Assembly (NCBI RefSeq): GCF_001653795.1 | Contig: NZ_CP011514.1 | Coordinates: 434,001-498,000 of the forward strand | DNA: 64,000 nt | Direction of reading: 5' to 3' | DNA from: Mitsuaria sp. 7 | GTDB lineage: Bacteria; Pseudomonadota; Gammaproteobacteria; Burkholderiales; Burkholderiaceae_C | In this document: one piece after another, positions 8,989 to 16,829 of the stretch | Position numbering within the stretch: the first letter of the stretch is position 1 | Layout: each line of letters begins with the position of its first letter | Position numbers and translations under genes: made by a program | The notes under the pieces: model-generated | Told to the model about the DNA's origin: nothing | The model's database searches: none | Seen by the model: only the letters and a program-made list of their open reading frames with translations

Positions 8989-9258
8989 TCAATGCTCCAA
9001 CTCTCCAGCCGCCAGCTCGTCATGAGACGGTGGCTGTTGAGCAGCCTCCTCGGTGCTTCCGTGTGCATCTAAAGCTCGCACCCGCTCCAGCAAGGCCCGG
9101 CGTGCCGGGTCGGCATTGATGAGCCTGCGCGCCTGGGAGATGGCGACGCGGTGTTCTGGCCGCCGGCGCGACCAGTCCGCCAGCAGTGCGCCGTGGCGCT
9201 CCGGGAAAACTGACCACCAGTTCACGATGGTCTGCGGGTCGTTCAGGTCGAGGAGCAT
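8989..9258 (-). CDS. Small hypothetical protein, first gene after a LexA-like box
   Basis: 89 residues from ATG 9,258, supported by GGAGG seven bases upstream; longer upstream starts would cross the operator. The sequence begins MLLDLNDPQTIVNWWSVFPERH and has a charged helical middle (ARRLINADPARRALLERVRAL). Not recognised. The SOS-type operator 32 bases upstream suggests DNA-damage induction of this gene and the coupled gene at 8,619. Confidence 0.65.
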   Translation of the reverse strand: MLLDLNDPQTIVNWWSVFPERHGALLADWSRRRPEHRVAISQARRLINADPARRALLERVRALDAHGSTEEAAQQPPSHDELAAGELEH

Positions 9259-9289
9259 CTCGCGGCCTCCGAAGTCGGATGCCTGAATA

Positions 9290-9309
9290 TACTGTATGCG
9301 CATACAGTA
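9290..9309. promoter_or_regulatory. LexA (SOS) box
   Basis: A perfect 20-base palindrome with the CTGT-N8-ACAG core, TACTGTATGCGCATACAGTA. This closely fits the Gram-negative LexA consensus. It lies between the minus-strand gene starting at 9,258 and the rightward gene at 9,426, and could control both. Confidence 0.8.
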
Positions 9310-9425
9310 TTTCAACATGTTGGTCCGAGCCCTCTGTTTACGCCGCCTTGGGCGCAAGCGCTCCGCAGATGAGCTGCGCGCCGCCACGCCTCTATCTGGC
9401 CGCCTGCAGATGAACGCGAGCCACT

Positions 9426-9713
9426 ATGCGGGACGAGATGGGCGGGGCAGCCACGTATGGCCTTCTGTTGCCGTTGTCTGGTGGGGTGGAGCCGCTGGTA
9501 CAACTCTTCAGCGCGCAGCTAGTCCGCATCGAGCCTCGGAGAGTACTTATCGCTGGCGAGGAAGACTTCTGGAACCGTAAGCGCCAGTCGAGCTATCGGC
9601 AGGTGCTGTGGGCCTGGCCTACGCCGCCCGAGGTGCCTGAGGCTGCTCCGGAGAAGGGCGTTAGCAGCCCTGAAGTCAGACGCCTCCTGGATGCCCTCGA
9701 CGCCATGGCGTGA
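9426..9713 (+). CDS. Small hypothetical protein
   Basis: 95 residues. The frame opens just after a TGA at 9,411, so ATG 9,426 is the first usable start. The core (GGVEPLVQLFSAQLVRIEPRR, then EEDFWNRKRQSSYRQVLW) has the look of a conserved small protein from Burkholderiales mobile elements; I cannot assign a function. It is divergent from the SOS-controlled pair and lies 117 bases right of the LexA-like box. Confidence 0.6.
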   Translation: MRDEMGGAATYGLLLPLSGGVEPLVQLFSAQLVRIEPRRVLIAGEEDFWNRKRQSSYRQVLWAWPTPPEVPEAAPEKGVSSPEVRRLLDALDAMA

Positions 9714-9752
9714 GAGTCCCGGGACCAAACCGGGGTCTCGTCGCTAACGCCT

Positions 9753-10031
9753 TTAAGCCTTAGCCGCAGCGCGGCGTCGCTTTGCTTCCTTCTTGTACCG
9801 ACGTTCAACGCGGTCGGCGAACTCCCCGAAGGTCAAGCCCAAGCCAACAGCGATTCGGTAGAGGACCGAAATGGTCGGCTGCTTCTTGCCGACTTCAAGC
9901 AAGGAGATGTACGGGCGACCGAGCTCGGTCTGGCCGGCCAAATCCTCCTGCGAGAACCCGAGCTCCTCCCGGCGGACTTTGATTTCCACCGCCAAAGCGT
10001 CAATAAGTTCCGGATTCGCACTCGCCCGCAT
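9753..10031 (-). CDS. XRE-family helix-turn-helix regulator
   Basis: 92 residues from ATG 10,031. Residues 15-70 form a Cro/C1-type HTH: IKVRREELGFSQEDLAGQ, GRPYISLLEVGKKQPT, LYRIAVGLGLTFGEF. The tail is very basic (RRYKKEAKRRRAAAKA). Such regulators control mobile-element or restriction genes; the likely target is its own promoter or the adjacent small genes. A longer reading from ATG 10,106 is possible but would add an atypical N-terminus. Confidence 0.85.
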   Translation of the reverse strand: MRASANPELIDALAVEIKVRREELGFSQEDLAGQTELGRPYISLLEVGKKQPTISVLYRIAVGLGLTFGEFADRVERRYKKEAKRRRAAAKA

Positions 10032-10166
10032 CGTGGGCGCGAGTCTTGGGTATCCGTACACTAAAGACACGTGCCTATAGGTAGCAAAATTGATGCGTCT
10101 TCGCACGCGGCTCCAGAGCTTCCAGCAGGCACGGACTGCTCGAAAACTCTAGACCTAGGAATGCGA

Positions 10167-11030
10167 ATGACCTCGTACCGGCCGCTCCTCGCTTGTGGCG
10201 TCTTTGCTCTCATCTCGCTCGTCGGCTGTGCCAGCAGGGCTCCAACTGCCCCGAGCCAGACGGCAGCGGTCACCGCGCAGACCTCCTTCGCGGACCTGCA
10301 GGGCATCTTCTTGGCGAAGTATCCGAAGGCTTCCCGCCTGGTCTCCGCGGACGGCTATCTGCCCAGGACTGCCCAGGAGTTCGAAGATGTCGCCGGCGCG
10401 AACGCGGTCGCGACGGACGACTTCATGCGGTGGTGCGAGCTGAAGGGAGGGGTGGCCTACCGCGAGGTCGCCCGTACCAGCGTCCCCGTCGAAGTTCGGG
10501 ACCTCGCGAAGGCCGGTGAAGCCATCTTCCAGGTCCAGGCGCAGGTCTACCAATCGCAGGTCGATGTTCCGGCCTGTGTCATCGCTGTCCGCACTCACAT
10601 TTTGTACAGCGCTCGCGCGTTCAATACGCCAGGCGGGCGAGTCTTCCGAGCAATCGCGTGGATGTCACCGGACGACTTGGCGACCTTTGGTCCTCGAGCA
10701 CAGGCCACCATCGCCGAACGGCATCGAGGGGACTTCGAGAAGCGGCAGCAGGAGAGCGCGGCGGAGGAGGCCTCGCAGAAGCGGGCCGCAGCACAGCGTT
10801 CGGCGTTCCTTGAGCGTTCGCCCAAGGGTACTCAGGTGGCTTGCGATGCTCGACAGCGCAGCGGACAAAGTGTCAACGAGCTGACTTTCAACTGCAACGG
10901 GCTCTACGTTTTCTTCAACGACCTGCCAAAGAACGGCTGGCGCATCAACTCCCAGTCCTCGACGCCCGAAGCTGATTCGATTGGCATCATGGGTAATCGG
11001 GTCACGCTTCTGGTGGAGAAGCTGCGCTAG
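10167..11030 (+). CDS. Predicted lipoprotein, function unknown
   Basis: 287 residues from ATG 10,167 (AGGA about six bases upstream; ATG 10,161 is an alternative). The N-terminus has a lipoprotein signal, LLACGVFALISLVGC, with the lipobox Cys at about residue 20. The mature part has a coiled-coil-like charged stretch (RGDFEKRQQESAAEEASQKRAA) near residues 190-215 and a C-terminal globular domain (QVACDARQRSGQSVNELTFNC, then NGWRINSQSS). Not recognised. It presumably sits in the outer or inner membrane facing the periplasm. Confidence 0.75.
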   Translation: MTSYRPLLACGVFALISLVGCASRAPTAPSQTAAVTAQTSFADLQGIFLAKYPKASRLVSADGYLPRTAQEFEDVAGANAVATDDFMRWCELKGGVAYREVARTSVPVEVRDLAKAGEAIFQVQAQVYQSQVDVPACVIAVRTHILYSARAFNTPGGRVFRAIAWMSPDDLATFGPRAQATIAERHRGDFEKRQQESAAEEASQKRAAAQRSAFLERSPKGTQVACDARQRSGQSVNELTFNCNGLYVFFNDLPKNGWRINSQSSTPEADSIGIMGNRVTLLVEKLR

Positions 11031-11273
11031 TACGACCTGCCCATCGAGAGTCAGCAACGAGGTGGGTACCGGGCCGATGCCCGGCTTGGCTTCAGCACGC
11101 ATCGACCACAGCAGGCCCACGGATGTAGTGGCTCCGTTGTGAACGTAGTCAGGCCTGTGGATGCGGATGGGTGTGGGTCGGTGATAGAAGCGCAGGTCCG
11201 CCAGCGGATAGGGTGTGCAAGCGTCCTAGGTGTTAGGCGGTCGCGCTTCTTCCTCAACCCACCTACGTCACCG

Positions 11274-11960
11274 ATGAACTTCCTCCAATTCGTCATCTCG
11301 GAGCTGATTACGACGGCTGGCGTCCTTCTAGTCGCTGGATTTCTGGCCAAGGAGCTGCTCTCACGAAGCCTCCAACGTCAGGCAGATGAGTTCAAGCAGA
11401 GCTTGCAAGACGCCAGCAAGGCCCAAGAACTTTCGCTTCAGTTCCAGCTTGGAAGACAAAGCGAGGAGTTCAAACAGCAGCTTCAGGTCGACGCAAAGAC
11501 GCGGGAGCTAATGCTCAAGGCGCAAATCGACTTCCGAGAGCGCCAACTTGGCGAGCTCTACGGTCCAATCTACGCCTTGATTTGCCGATGGAACACGCTC
11601 TGGGAGCTGGAGAAATCCGGTCGACTGACCGACATTGAGTCCGAGACGCTGACGCTGTACGTGGCCTCCAACGACAGCATCGTCAATCTACTCCTGACCA
11701 AATCGCACCTCGTGGATGGAGAGCGAATCCCTGACTCCTCGACCAAATTCCTGACTCACGTAGCAATCTGGCATGCCTACATGAAGACGAAGCACAAGGG
11801 AGTTCCGTTCTCCGATGAGGAGCTTCCCCAGGCGTACTACCCGCAGGAGTTCTCTGATGAGATTGTCGCGACCACAGTGCGTCTAAAGCGCGAGCTGTAT
11901 GAGCTTCATCGCCGCTACGGGGTCTTGGCTCAGAGCGTTCAGGCCGAGGATGTGGCCTGA
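11274..11960 (+). CDS. Single-pass membrane protein with coiled coil
   Basis: 228 residues from ATG 11,274; the open frame upstream (from 11,139) is not protein-like. One N-terminal membrane segment (FVISELITTAGVLLVAGFLA, residues 5-24) is followed by a long coiled-coil stretch with two related copies, RQADEFKQSLQDASKAQELS and RQSEEFKQQLQVDAKTRELM. The C-terminal half is soluble and helical (LYGPIYALICRWNTLWELE). The architecture is common among uncharacterised island proteins; function unknown. Confidence 0.75.
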   Translation: MNFLQFVISELITTAGVLLVAGFLAKELLSRSLQRQADEFKQSLQDASKAQELSLQFQLGRQSEEFKQQLQVDAKTRELMLKAQIDFRERQLGELYGPIYALICRWNTLWELEKSGRLTDIESETLTLYVASNDSIVNLLLTKSHLVDGERIPDSSTKFLTHVAIWHAYMKTKHKGVPFSDEELPQAYYPQEFSDEIVATTVRLKRELYELHRRYGVLAQSVQAEDVA

Positions 11961-12025
11961 AAGGGGCTGTGGGGTTGGCTTAAGCCATTGCCTGGCCTAC
12001 GACGCAAGCCGGCTTCGTTGTCGCA

Positions 12026-12277
12026 TCATGGGGCGCGCGGTCGAGAAGCTTCCTTCTTTGCGCGCTCAGCCAGCTCGAGGGCCCGCGCTCTCCTGCTGCC
12101 TGAGGCGCACGGACGCTTGTCGATGCGCCACTTGTCTATTCCTTTGAATTGGCCTGCATCCATCTGGACTATGGCGCGTGCGATGTTGTCGCGAAACCGC
12201 TTCAGGGGTGCCTGAGAGTCGTGAGCCTTTGCCTCAATCGCCGGTTGGACGTCGACGTCCTTCGATACCACAGACAT
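12026..12277 (-). CDS. Small basic hypothetical protein
   Basis: 83 residues, ATG at 12,277. Sequence includes RFRDNIARAIVQMDAGQFKGIDKW and a basic C-terminus (GSRRARALELAERAKKEASR). No family recognised and the ribosome-binding site is weak; a chance frame cannot be excluded. It lies downstream of the H-NS-like gene in the same direction. Confidence 0.4.
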   Translation of the reverse strand: MSVVSKDVDVQPAIEAKAHDSQAPLKRFRDNIARAIVQMDAGQFKGIDKWRIDKRPCASGSRRARALELAERAKKEASRPRAP

Positions 12278-12406
12278 GCCGTCAGTTTACGAACGCGGTA
12301 TGAAACTCGCCGCAGTAGCTGTGCCGAGACATGTCGACGTCTGGAGGGACAACGATTCGAGTAAAGGCACGCGGGCCCAACGGACCTTGAGCCAGCGCCC
12401 GGCGAA

Positions 12407-12943
12407 TCAGCTTTGCTTGATGAGAAGGTCGTCCTCAGTCTTGCCGGCTTCTAGAGCAGCCACGAACCAGCCTGGCCGCTTGCCAACGCCAGTCCAGGTT
12501 TGACCTTCTGCGCTTTGGTACTTGGGTAGGCCCGGGCCCTTCTTGCGGCCGCCGGCGGCACGTTTGACGGAAGCGCGCTTCGGCTTACTGTTCACTGCTA
12601 CGCCAGAAGATTTGCTGATAAGAAGCTCGTCCGGGGTCTTGCCGGCCGCCAGAGCAGCCTTGAACCAGTCTGGCCGCTTTCCGAGTCCACTCCAGGTGCG
12701 GCCTTGACCGTCGCCAAATTTGGCCGACGCGTTAGAGCGGGTCCGATATGCCTTGCCTGTGGCAGGGGTTGCTCTACCCGTAGAAGGCACGTCGTCAAAG
12801 AGCTGTGCCGGTGTCAGCCGGTAGTGCTTAATCGCCTCCTTGATGCGGGCGATGACTCCAACAGCTTCTTTCTCGCGAACTGCTTGCGCTTGCGCTTCGA
12901 GCTTCGCAATTTGTGCTTGCAACTGCTCCAACGACTTGGCCAT
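12407..12943 (-). CDS. H-NS family nucleoid protein with two DNA-binding domains
   Basis: 178 residues from ATG 12,943 (AGGAG seven bases upstream). Residues 1-40 form the coiled-coil dimerisation region (LEQLQAQIAKLEAQAQAVREKE). Residues 75-109 and 141-175 are two copies of the H-NS C-terminal DNA-binding domain, with cores TWSGLGKRPDW and TWTGVGKRPGW, joined by a Lys/Arg-rich linker. Ordinary H-NS/BpH3-type proteins have one such domain. H-NS proteins silence AT-rich foreign DNA; carried on this element it could silence cargo or tune transposition genes. Transcribed leftward after the terminator at 13,106. Confidence 0.9.
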   Translation of the reverse strand: MAKSLEQLQAQIAKLEAQAQAVREKEAVGVIARIKEAIKHYRLTPAQLFDDVPSTGRATPATGKAYRTRSNASAKFGDGQGRTWSGLGKRPDWFKAALAAGKTPDELLISKSSGVAVNSKPKRASVKRAAGGRKKGPGLPKYQSAEGQTWTGVGKRPGWFVAALEAGKTEDDLLIKQS

Positions 12944-13105
12944 TTGGGGGCTCCTATGAGGCAAGGGAGGTCTTTGAACAGGCGGATTAAAGCATCCATT
13001 TACCCAAAAGAGTAAATTTCGCCCACCGTTTACCGAATGACCAAAGTGGCGGTGCGCTGACGAATGAACGTGCTGGCGGGCTCTGAAACTCACCTTCAGA
13101 AACAA

Positions 13106-13140
13106 GTCGGCCCTCAGTTCGCATGGAGCTGAGGGCCGAC
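13106..13140 (-). terminator. Rho-independent terminator after the YaaW-like gene
   Basis: A perfect 12-bp stem (GTCGGCCCTCAG / CTGAGGGCCGAC) with an 11-base loop. Read on the minus strand it is followed by TTGTTT. It lies 60 bases past the end of the gene at 13,200 and separates it from the H-NS-like gene. Confidence 0.8.
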
Positions 13141-13199
13141 GAACAGGCAAGCGAGGAGCTTGACCAGACCATCTAGGGCAGCGCTTAGCGCGCTGGTGC

Positions 13200-13946
13200 T
13201 TAGGCCTGGTTTGCCTTGCTATCCACAAGCTGCTTCTGACGAAGCACGATGATTTGGATGACTGCGGGGATAGTCACGCGGTAAGCGGGGCTCGCCAGGT
13301 CAAAGGCAGTCCAAAGGCCGGTGATGACCCAGCCAACAGGGCCGACCAGGATGGCTGCTGTGCGGTTCATCATCCCCGCGGCGGCGAATCCGAGGCCTCT
13401 TCCGATGAGCGCCTTCAGAACTGCGTTGACCACGATGACCAGAATCTGGAAGGACTTGAAGCCGCCAGCCCTGAATACCGCGATGAAAGCCGCAATCGCT
13501 GCATCTTTGGTCAAAGACTGATAGTTCACTACACCGGCCTCTTGGGCCATCTCACGAACTTCCTCATCCGTCATCTTCTCGACCGAGTCCTGGATGATTT
13601 TCATCATCAGGTTCTGCTCGATGAGCTCAACATCGGAATCGCCGTTGTAGTTGACCTTCAGCTTGTCGCAAACATCGGTCAGAACTTCCTTGTAGAGGAC
13701 CCCTTTGCCGCCGCGCAAGATGGTGGCGAAGGTGTTGGCGCCGTAGCTCTGTACTTCAGCCGCCACAAGCTCCCAGTACTTGGCGTGGTCAGGGTGGTGA
13801 CGCTTGTACTCGACGGCGCCAGTCAATTCTTCCGTCAGCCGGGTGCTGCCGTCTTTGTCGTGGGTGAGCGTGGTGACCAATCCATCCAGGTCTTCCGAGC
13901 TGATTTTGGACAGGAACTCGAGGTCGGTGTCAAAGCGGTATGCCAT
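13200..13946 (-). CDS. YaaW-like (UPF0174 / DUF3944) protein
   Basis: 248 residues from ATG 13,946, with AGGAG eight bases upstream. Residues 1-35 (YRFDTDLEFLSKISSEDLDGL) match DUF3944, followed by the UPF0174/YaaW region (ELTGAVEYKRHHPDHAKYW, then RGGKGVLYKEVLTDVCDKL). Two or three hydrophobic segments near residues 165-235 (SFQILVIVVNAVLKALIG, then AAILVGPVGWVITGLW) suggest membrane association. The family has no established biochemical role; relatives occur in toxin/stress contexts. It is the last gene of an operon with the 44-residue membrane protein and the regulator upstream. Confidence 0.85.
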   Translation of the reverse strand: MAYRFDTDLEFLSKISSEDLDGLVTTLTHDKDGSTRLTEELTGAVEYKRHHPDHAKYWELVAAEVQSYGANTFATILRGGKGVLYKEVLTDVCDKLKVNYNGDSDVELIEQNLMMKIIQDSVEKMTDEEVREMAQEAGVVNYQSLTKDAAIAAFIAVFRAGGFKSFQILVIVVNAVLKALIGRGLGFAAAGMMNRTAAILVGPVGWVITGLWTAFDLASPAYRVTIPAVIQIIVLRQKQLVDSKANQA

Positions 13947-13968
13947 GGTTTCTCTCCTGATGTGCGGA

Positions 13969-14103
13969 TTAAGAGTTCTTCGAAGCTGCCTGAGCGCGTC
14001 GTTCGACGTACTTGGCGTATGCGATAGCGAGGATTGCCGTAGCTGCACCAGCTAGGTAGGCACTGAACACAGCTGCGAACGGGTCAATCGGTGAACGAAC
14101 CAT
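13969..14103 (-). CDS. 44-residue single-pass membrane protein
   Basis: A short ORF between the regulator (ends 14,111) and the YaaW-like gene (starts 13,946). It encodes MVRSPIDPFAAVF, then a hydrophobic segment AYLAGAATAILAIAYA, then a basic end (KYVERRAQAASKNS). The spacing to the neighbours is 7 and 22 bases, so the three genes are very likely one transcript. The Shine-Dalgarno is weak, so translation may depend on the upstream gene. The clean membrane-segment/positive-inside pattern argues for a real small protein; it could be a small toxin or a membrane anchor for the YaaW-like protein (inference). Confidence 0.6.
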   Translation of the reverse strand: MVRSPIDPFAAVFSAYLAGAATAILAIAYAKYVERRAQAASKNS

Positions 14104-14110
14104 GTTTGTG

Positions 14111-14779
14111 TCACTCACTGGAAGGCGTCTGACCGTGTGCTTGGTCTCGACGATGGTTGGTTGCGAATGCGGTGGTCAGGAGCAAGGCGGCGAAGCGTTC
14201 TGCCGGCTGCATCTGGGTGATGGGAAGGAGTGATGAGCTCGTGAACACGCGACGCCTCGCATCGGTGTTCCTGGTCGAGAGTTCGGCTCCCATCTCGTTC
14301 TTCGACTCGTTGATGGTCTCCTCCGAGACTTGGTCTTCGATGCCAAGCGCGCGGGCTAGCTGAGCAGCCAGTAGAGCTTGGTCCTGCGTGGTGTCTGGAG
14401 CTGCGTGGGAGAACTTGATTTGCAACTCACCGACTCGAGCGTTTGAACTCCTCATCAGGCTGCCGTAGTGGACGACCACCTGAGCTAGGCGCGTCCAATC
14501 ATCGGGACGCATCAAAAGGAAGGCTGGGGGTACCCCGAGAGCCTCAGCAACGCGACAAATCTGCTTGAGCTTCGGGTTGGCCTCCCCATCGCCACCGAGC
14601 ATCTGCCCGGTGAGGGTCGCCCGGCTGACGCCGGAGGCTTCCACGAGGGAGCCTTGTGTGATGGAGGAGGGGTACCCGTTCTCGGGAATGCCGCCAACGC
14701 TCATCGCGTTGCGGACGTTCCGGACAAGCGCGTCCTGGGTCTCGGACAGTTCCATACGTTTTGGCTGCTGTATTGTCAT
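14111..14779 (-). CDS. Helix-turn-helix regulator (XRE-like)
   Basis: 222 residues. Residues 40-100 contain a lambda-repressor-type HTH: ITQGSLVEASGVSRATLTGQM, then NPKLKQICRVAEALGVPPAFLL. The C-terminal part has no peptidase motif and is not recognised (SEETINESKNEMGAELSTR). It is the first gene of the three-gene operon with the small membrane protein and the YaaW-like gene, and probably autoregulates it. Confidence 0.8.
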   Translation of the reverse strand: MTIQQPKRMELSETQDALVRNVRNAMSVGGIPENGYPSSITQGSLVEASGVSRATLTGQMLGGDGEANPKLKQICRVAEALGVPPAFLLMRPDDWTRLAQVVVHYGSLMRSSNARVGELQIKFSHAAPDTTQDQALLAAQLARALGIEDQVSEETINESKNEMGAELSTRNTDARRRVFTSSSLLPITQMQPAERFAALLLTTAFATNHRRDQAHGQTPSSE

Positions 14780-14831
14780 CAGCGAGTTGTTGCGACGGAA
14801 TGGACTCTATGGGTCAGGTCGTGAGGCCTGA

Positions 14832-14864
14832 GGGAGGCTGTCCAGCTAGCCGGACAGCCCTCCC
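14832..14864 (-). terminator. Hairpin after the PLD-type nuclease gene
   Basis: GGGAGGCTGTCC pairs with GGACAGCCCTCCC (one bulged base) around a short loop. It lies about 90 bases past the end of the gene at 14,953. There is no clear T run, so it may act weakly or with Rho. Confidence 0.5.
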
Positions 14865-14952
14865 GCACTCAGGGGGAATCGCGTGAAGGAATGCGCACAG
14901 TCCGCGGGGCGCAAGGCGGCGTTCGATTCTGTGCTTGCGAGGAGGGGCTCGC

Positions 14953-16170
14953 TCAGTCCTCGACGGTTCCGCGCACGTAGTAGATGGAATCGAGCATCGC
15001 CACGCGGAAGTCCCAGAGCCTGGCGGCCTCGGGCTTGGCTGGCCTGGCGGAGAACCACCATGGGCTGTTCCGGATAGGAACCACAATCCGCTGCCAGTAG
15101 TTCTCCAGGTTCAACCTCGTCCACGGCACATCAAGCGCGGCGCACAAGCCCTTGACGTTCTGCGAGTTGACGGCAACAAACTGGTCGGGGCGCTTCATGG
15201 CCAGCAGACGACTGGCGACGGGATATCCACCCTTGTGAGCCTTGCCTTCGAAAGCGGCGTTGAAGGTCTCAACGAAGGCGGCATATTGCTCGTCCGTGAC
15301 GTCGCCAACCGAGGGGATGTGGTCCAAGGCATTTGAGAGCAGCTCAGGACTCTCATTGACGAGGTTCTGGAAGTCGCCGTGGCCGGACATGTTGCCAAAC
15401 CATGCCCAGTTGATGTCCCCCTGCTTGCGTTCAACCCGCCCCAGCGTCGCAGCGATGCACCGCCGGTCATGACGCTCCATAGCGGAGAAATGCTTGTGCT
15501 CGGCGAAGAGCTCACTTGCCCGCTGCAGCAGCCGCATCCGGGCGCCGTTGTCTAGTCGCTCCTGCTCCTTGACGCGTTTGGAGAACTCTCGCCAGTCGAG
15601 GTCCAGGGGCGAGGGCTCGCTCGAATCCTTGGCCGGAGGGCTAAGTCGATGGAAGGTCTTCAGCTCCTCCCGCGCACGGCGCTTGGCGGCGTACTGACGT
15701 TCATAACCGAATAGGAAGGCTCGCTCGTCGATGGGTTCTCCGGCCTTCCAGCTCTGGTCGATGAATCCCCTTAGGTCGCGCAGAACGCTCGCTGAGCTGT
15801 CTCCCTCGAGGAGGATGCTGGCTTCAACGTTCGACTCGAAGGCTCCGCGGGTCATGTTGTGGCTGCCGACGATGGCTGCGAAGCCTCCTTCGCGCTCGAA
15901 GAGGTAGACCTTCGGATGGAAGAGCTTGGGCTCGTCTGGGGCAATGACCCTCGATTGCGGGAACTGCGCAAATTCGCGGAGTACGGCAGGGTCTGTGATG
16001 TACATGTGCGTGCCGATGATGGCGCGCTCGACCTTCCCGCACTTCAAGACGCATTCGGTGACGGCGTTCTTGGTAGCCCAAGCCACGGCAATCGAAACGC
16101 GGTCAGCCTGCTGCACAAGGCGGAGCGCCTCCTTTGCAGCTTCCTTGTCCGTGAGGACTCTTGTCTGCAT
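14953..16170 (-). CDS. Phospholipase D-type nuclease family protein
   Basis: 405 residues. Residues 83-105 carry a single HKD-type motif: LFHPKVYLFE (His85, Lys87) followed by VGSHNMTRG (Ser103, Asn105). Proteins with one such motif dimerise to form the active site; members include restriction nucleases such as BfiI-like enzymes and defence proteins. The C-terminal two thirds (residues ~170-405) is a separate domain with a possible DNA-binding or sensing role (SGHGDFQNLV, then PVASRLLAMKRPDQFVAVNS). It is monocistronic, with a hairpin downstream. Likely acts on DNA in the cytoplasm; specificity unknown. Confidence 0.85.
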   Translation of the reverse strand: MQTRVLTDKEAAKEALRLVQQADRVSIAVAWATKNAVTECVLKCGKVERAIIGTHMYITDPAVLREFAQFPQSRVIAPDEPKLFHPKVYLFEREGGFAAIVGSHNMTRGAFESNVEASILLEGDSSASVLRDLRGFIDQSWKAGEPIDERAFLFGYERQYAAKRRAREELKTFHRLSPPAKDSSEPSPLDLDWREFSKRVKEQERLDNGARMRLLQRASELFAEHKHFSAMERHDRRCIAATLGRVERKQGDINWAWFGNMSGHGDFQNLVNESPELLSNALDHIPSVGDVTDEQYAAFVETFNAAFEGKAHKGGYPVASRLLAMKRPDQFVAVNSQNVKGLCAALDVPWTRLNLENYWQRIVVPIRNSPWWFSARPAKPEAARLWDFRVAMLDSIYYVRGTVED

Positions 16171-16829
16171 TTATCCCTCCCAGGATTTGTTGTGCGTCAA
16201 TAGTATTTCGAGCCTCGAACTCTGGGGAGGCGGGCGCTGCGATGAAGGCGAGAGCAGTGACTTCCTCCATACGGAAGCGCCGCTAGGGTGCGAGGAGCGC
16301 CGGATTGAGCGACCTGGCACGTAGGCGGATAGCTCAGGGAAGGAAGACCCGAATCGCAAGAGGCGGGCTGAATTGGTTCTCGACTCTTCTTCAACTTGCG
16401 CAACAGTGCTTCGGGGTCTCAGCCGCAGTGGGCACTTGGTTGTCTTCGGCGGGCGCTCGCCGTTCTGAGATGCCTGCCGCGCATGCCGACCATAGCCGCG
16501 AACCTGGCGCTGCGCCTTCTCATACATCTCTCTTCTCTACTTCTGGGGAGTGCCCAGTAGGCTAAGTCCCGCGTTTGTCCAAGCGCGACAGAGACTTGCA
16601 TGGCGATGGCCCTTGGGTCGACGGGAGCCACAAACTAATGACTGGGGAGTCGTTGACTAAGGATTGGGGAGCTTTGGTCTAAGGCGCGGGGAGCCGCGGT
16701 CTAACCGGCCAAGCCGCGCCATGTCCGTAGCGCGAGGCGCGTGGGAGGGGGCGAAGTTGGGGCAAGCGAGCGCCGAGCCGCAATAAGCGGCGGTGGCTAC
16801 ACAGCTCACCAGGAACTTTCTGATGAGCT
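16171..16829. other. Intergenic stretch with no convincing gene
   Basis: About 660 bases between divergent genes. Open frames present here have improbable composition. Its only clear structure is a GA-rich tandem repeat at 16,635-16,700, listed separately. It must hold the promoter of the gene at 16,830 and that of the gene ending at 14,953. Confidence 0.5.
16635..16700. repeat. Three imperfect 22-base tandem repeats
   Basis: Three consecutive 22-base units, each starting CTAA and containing GGGGAG (for example CTAAGGATTGGGGAGC...), followed by a partial fourth CTAA. They lie in the long non-coding stretch upstream of the gene at 16,830. Iterated spacing suggests a protein-binding array; no partner is known. 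Confidence 0.6.

Noticed and set aside
9296..9580. A 94-codon plus-strand frame starting inside the LexA-like box
   Set aside because: Improbable composition and it overlaps the better-supported gene at 9,426.
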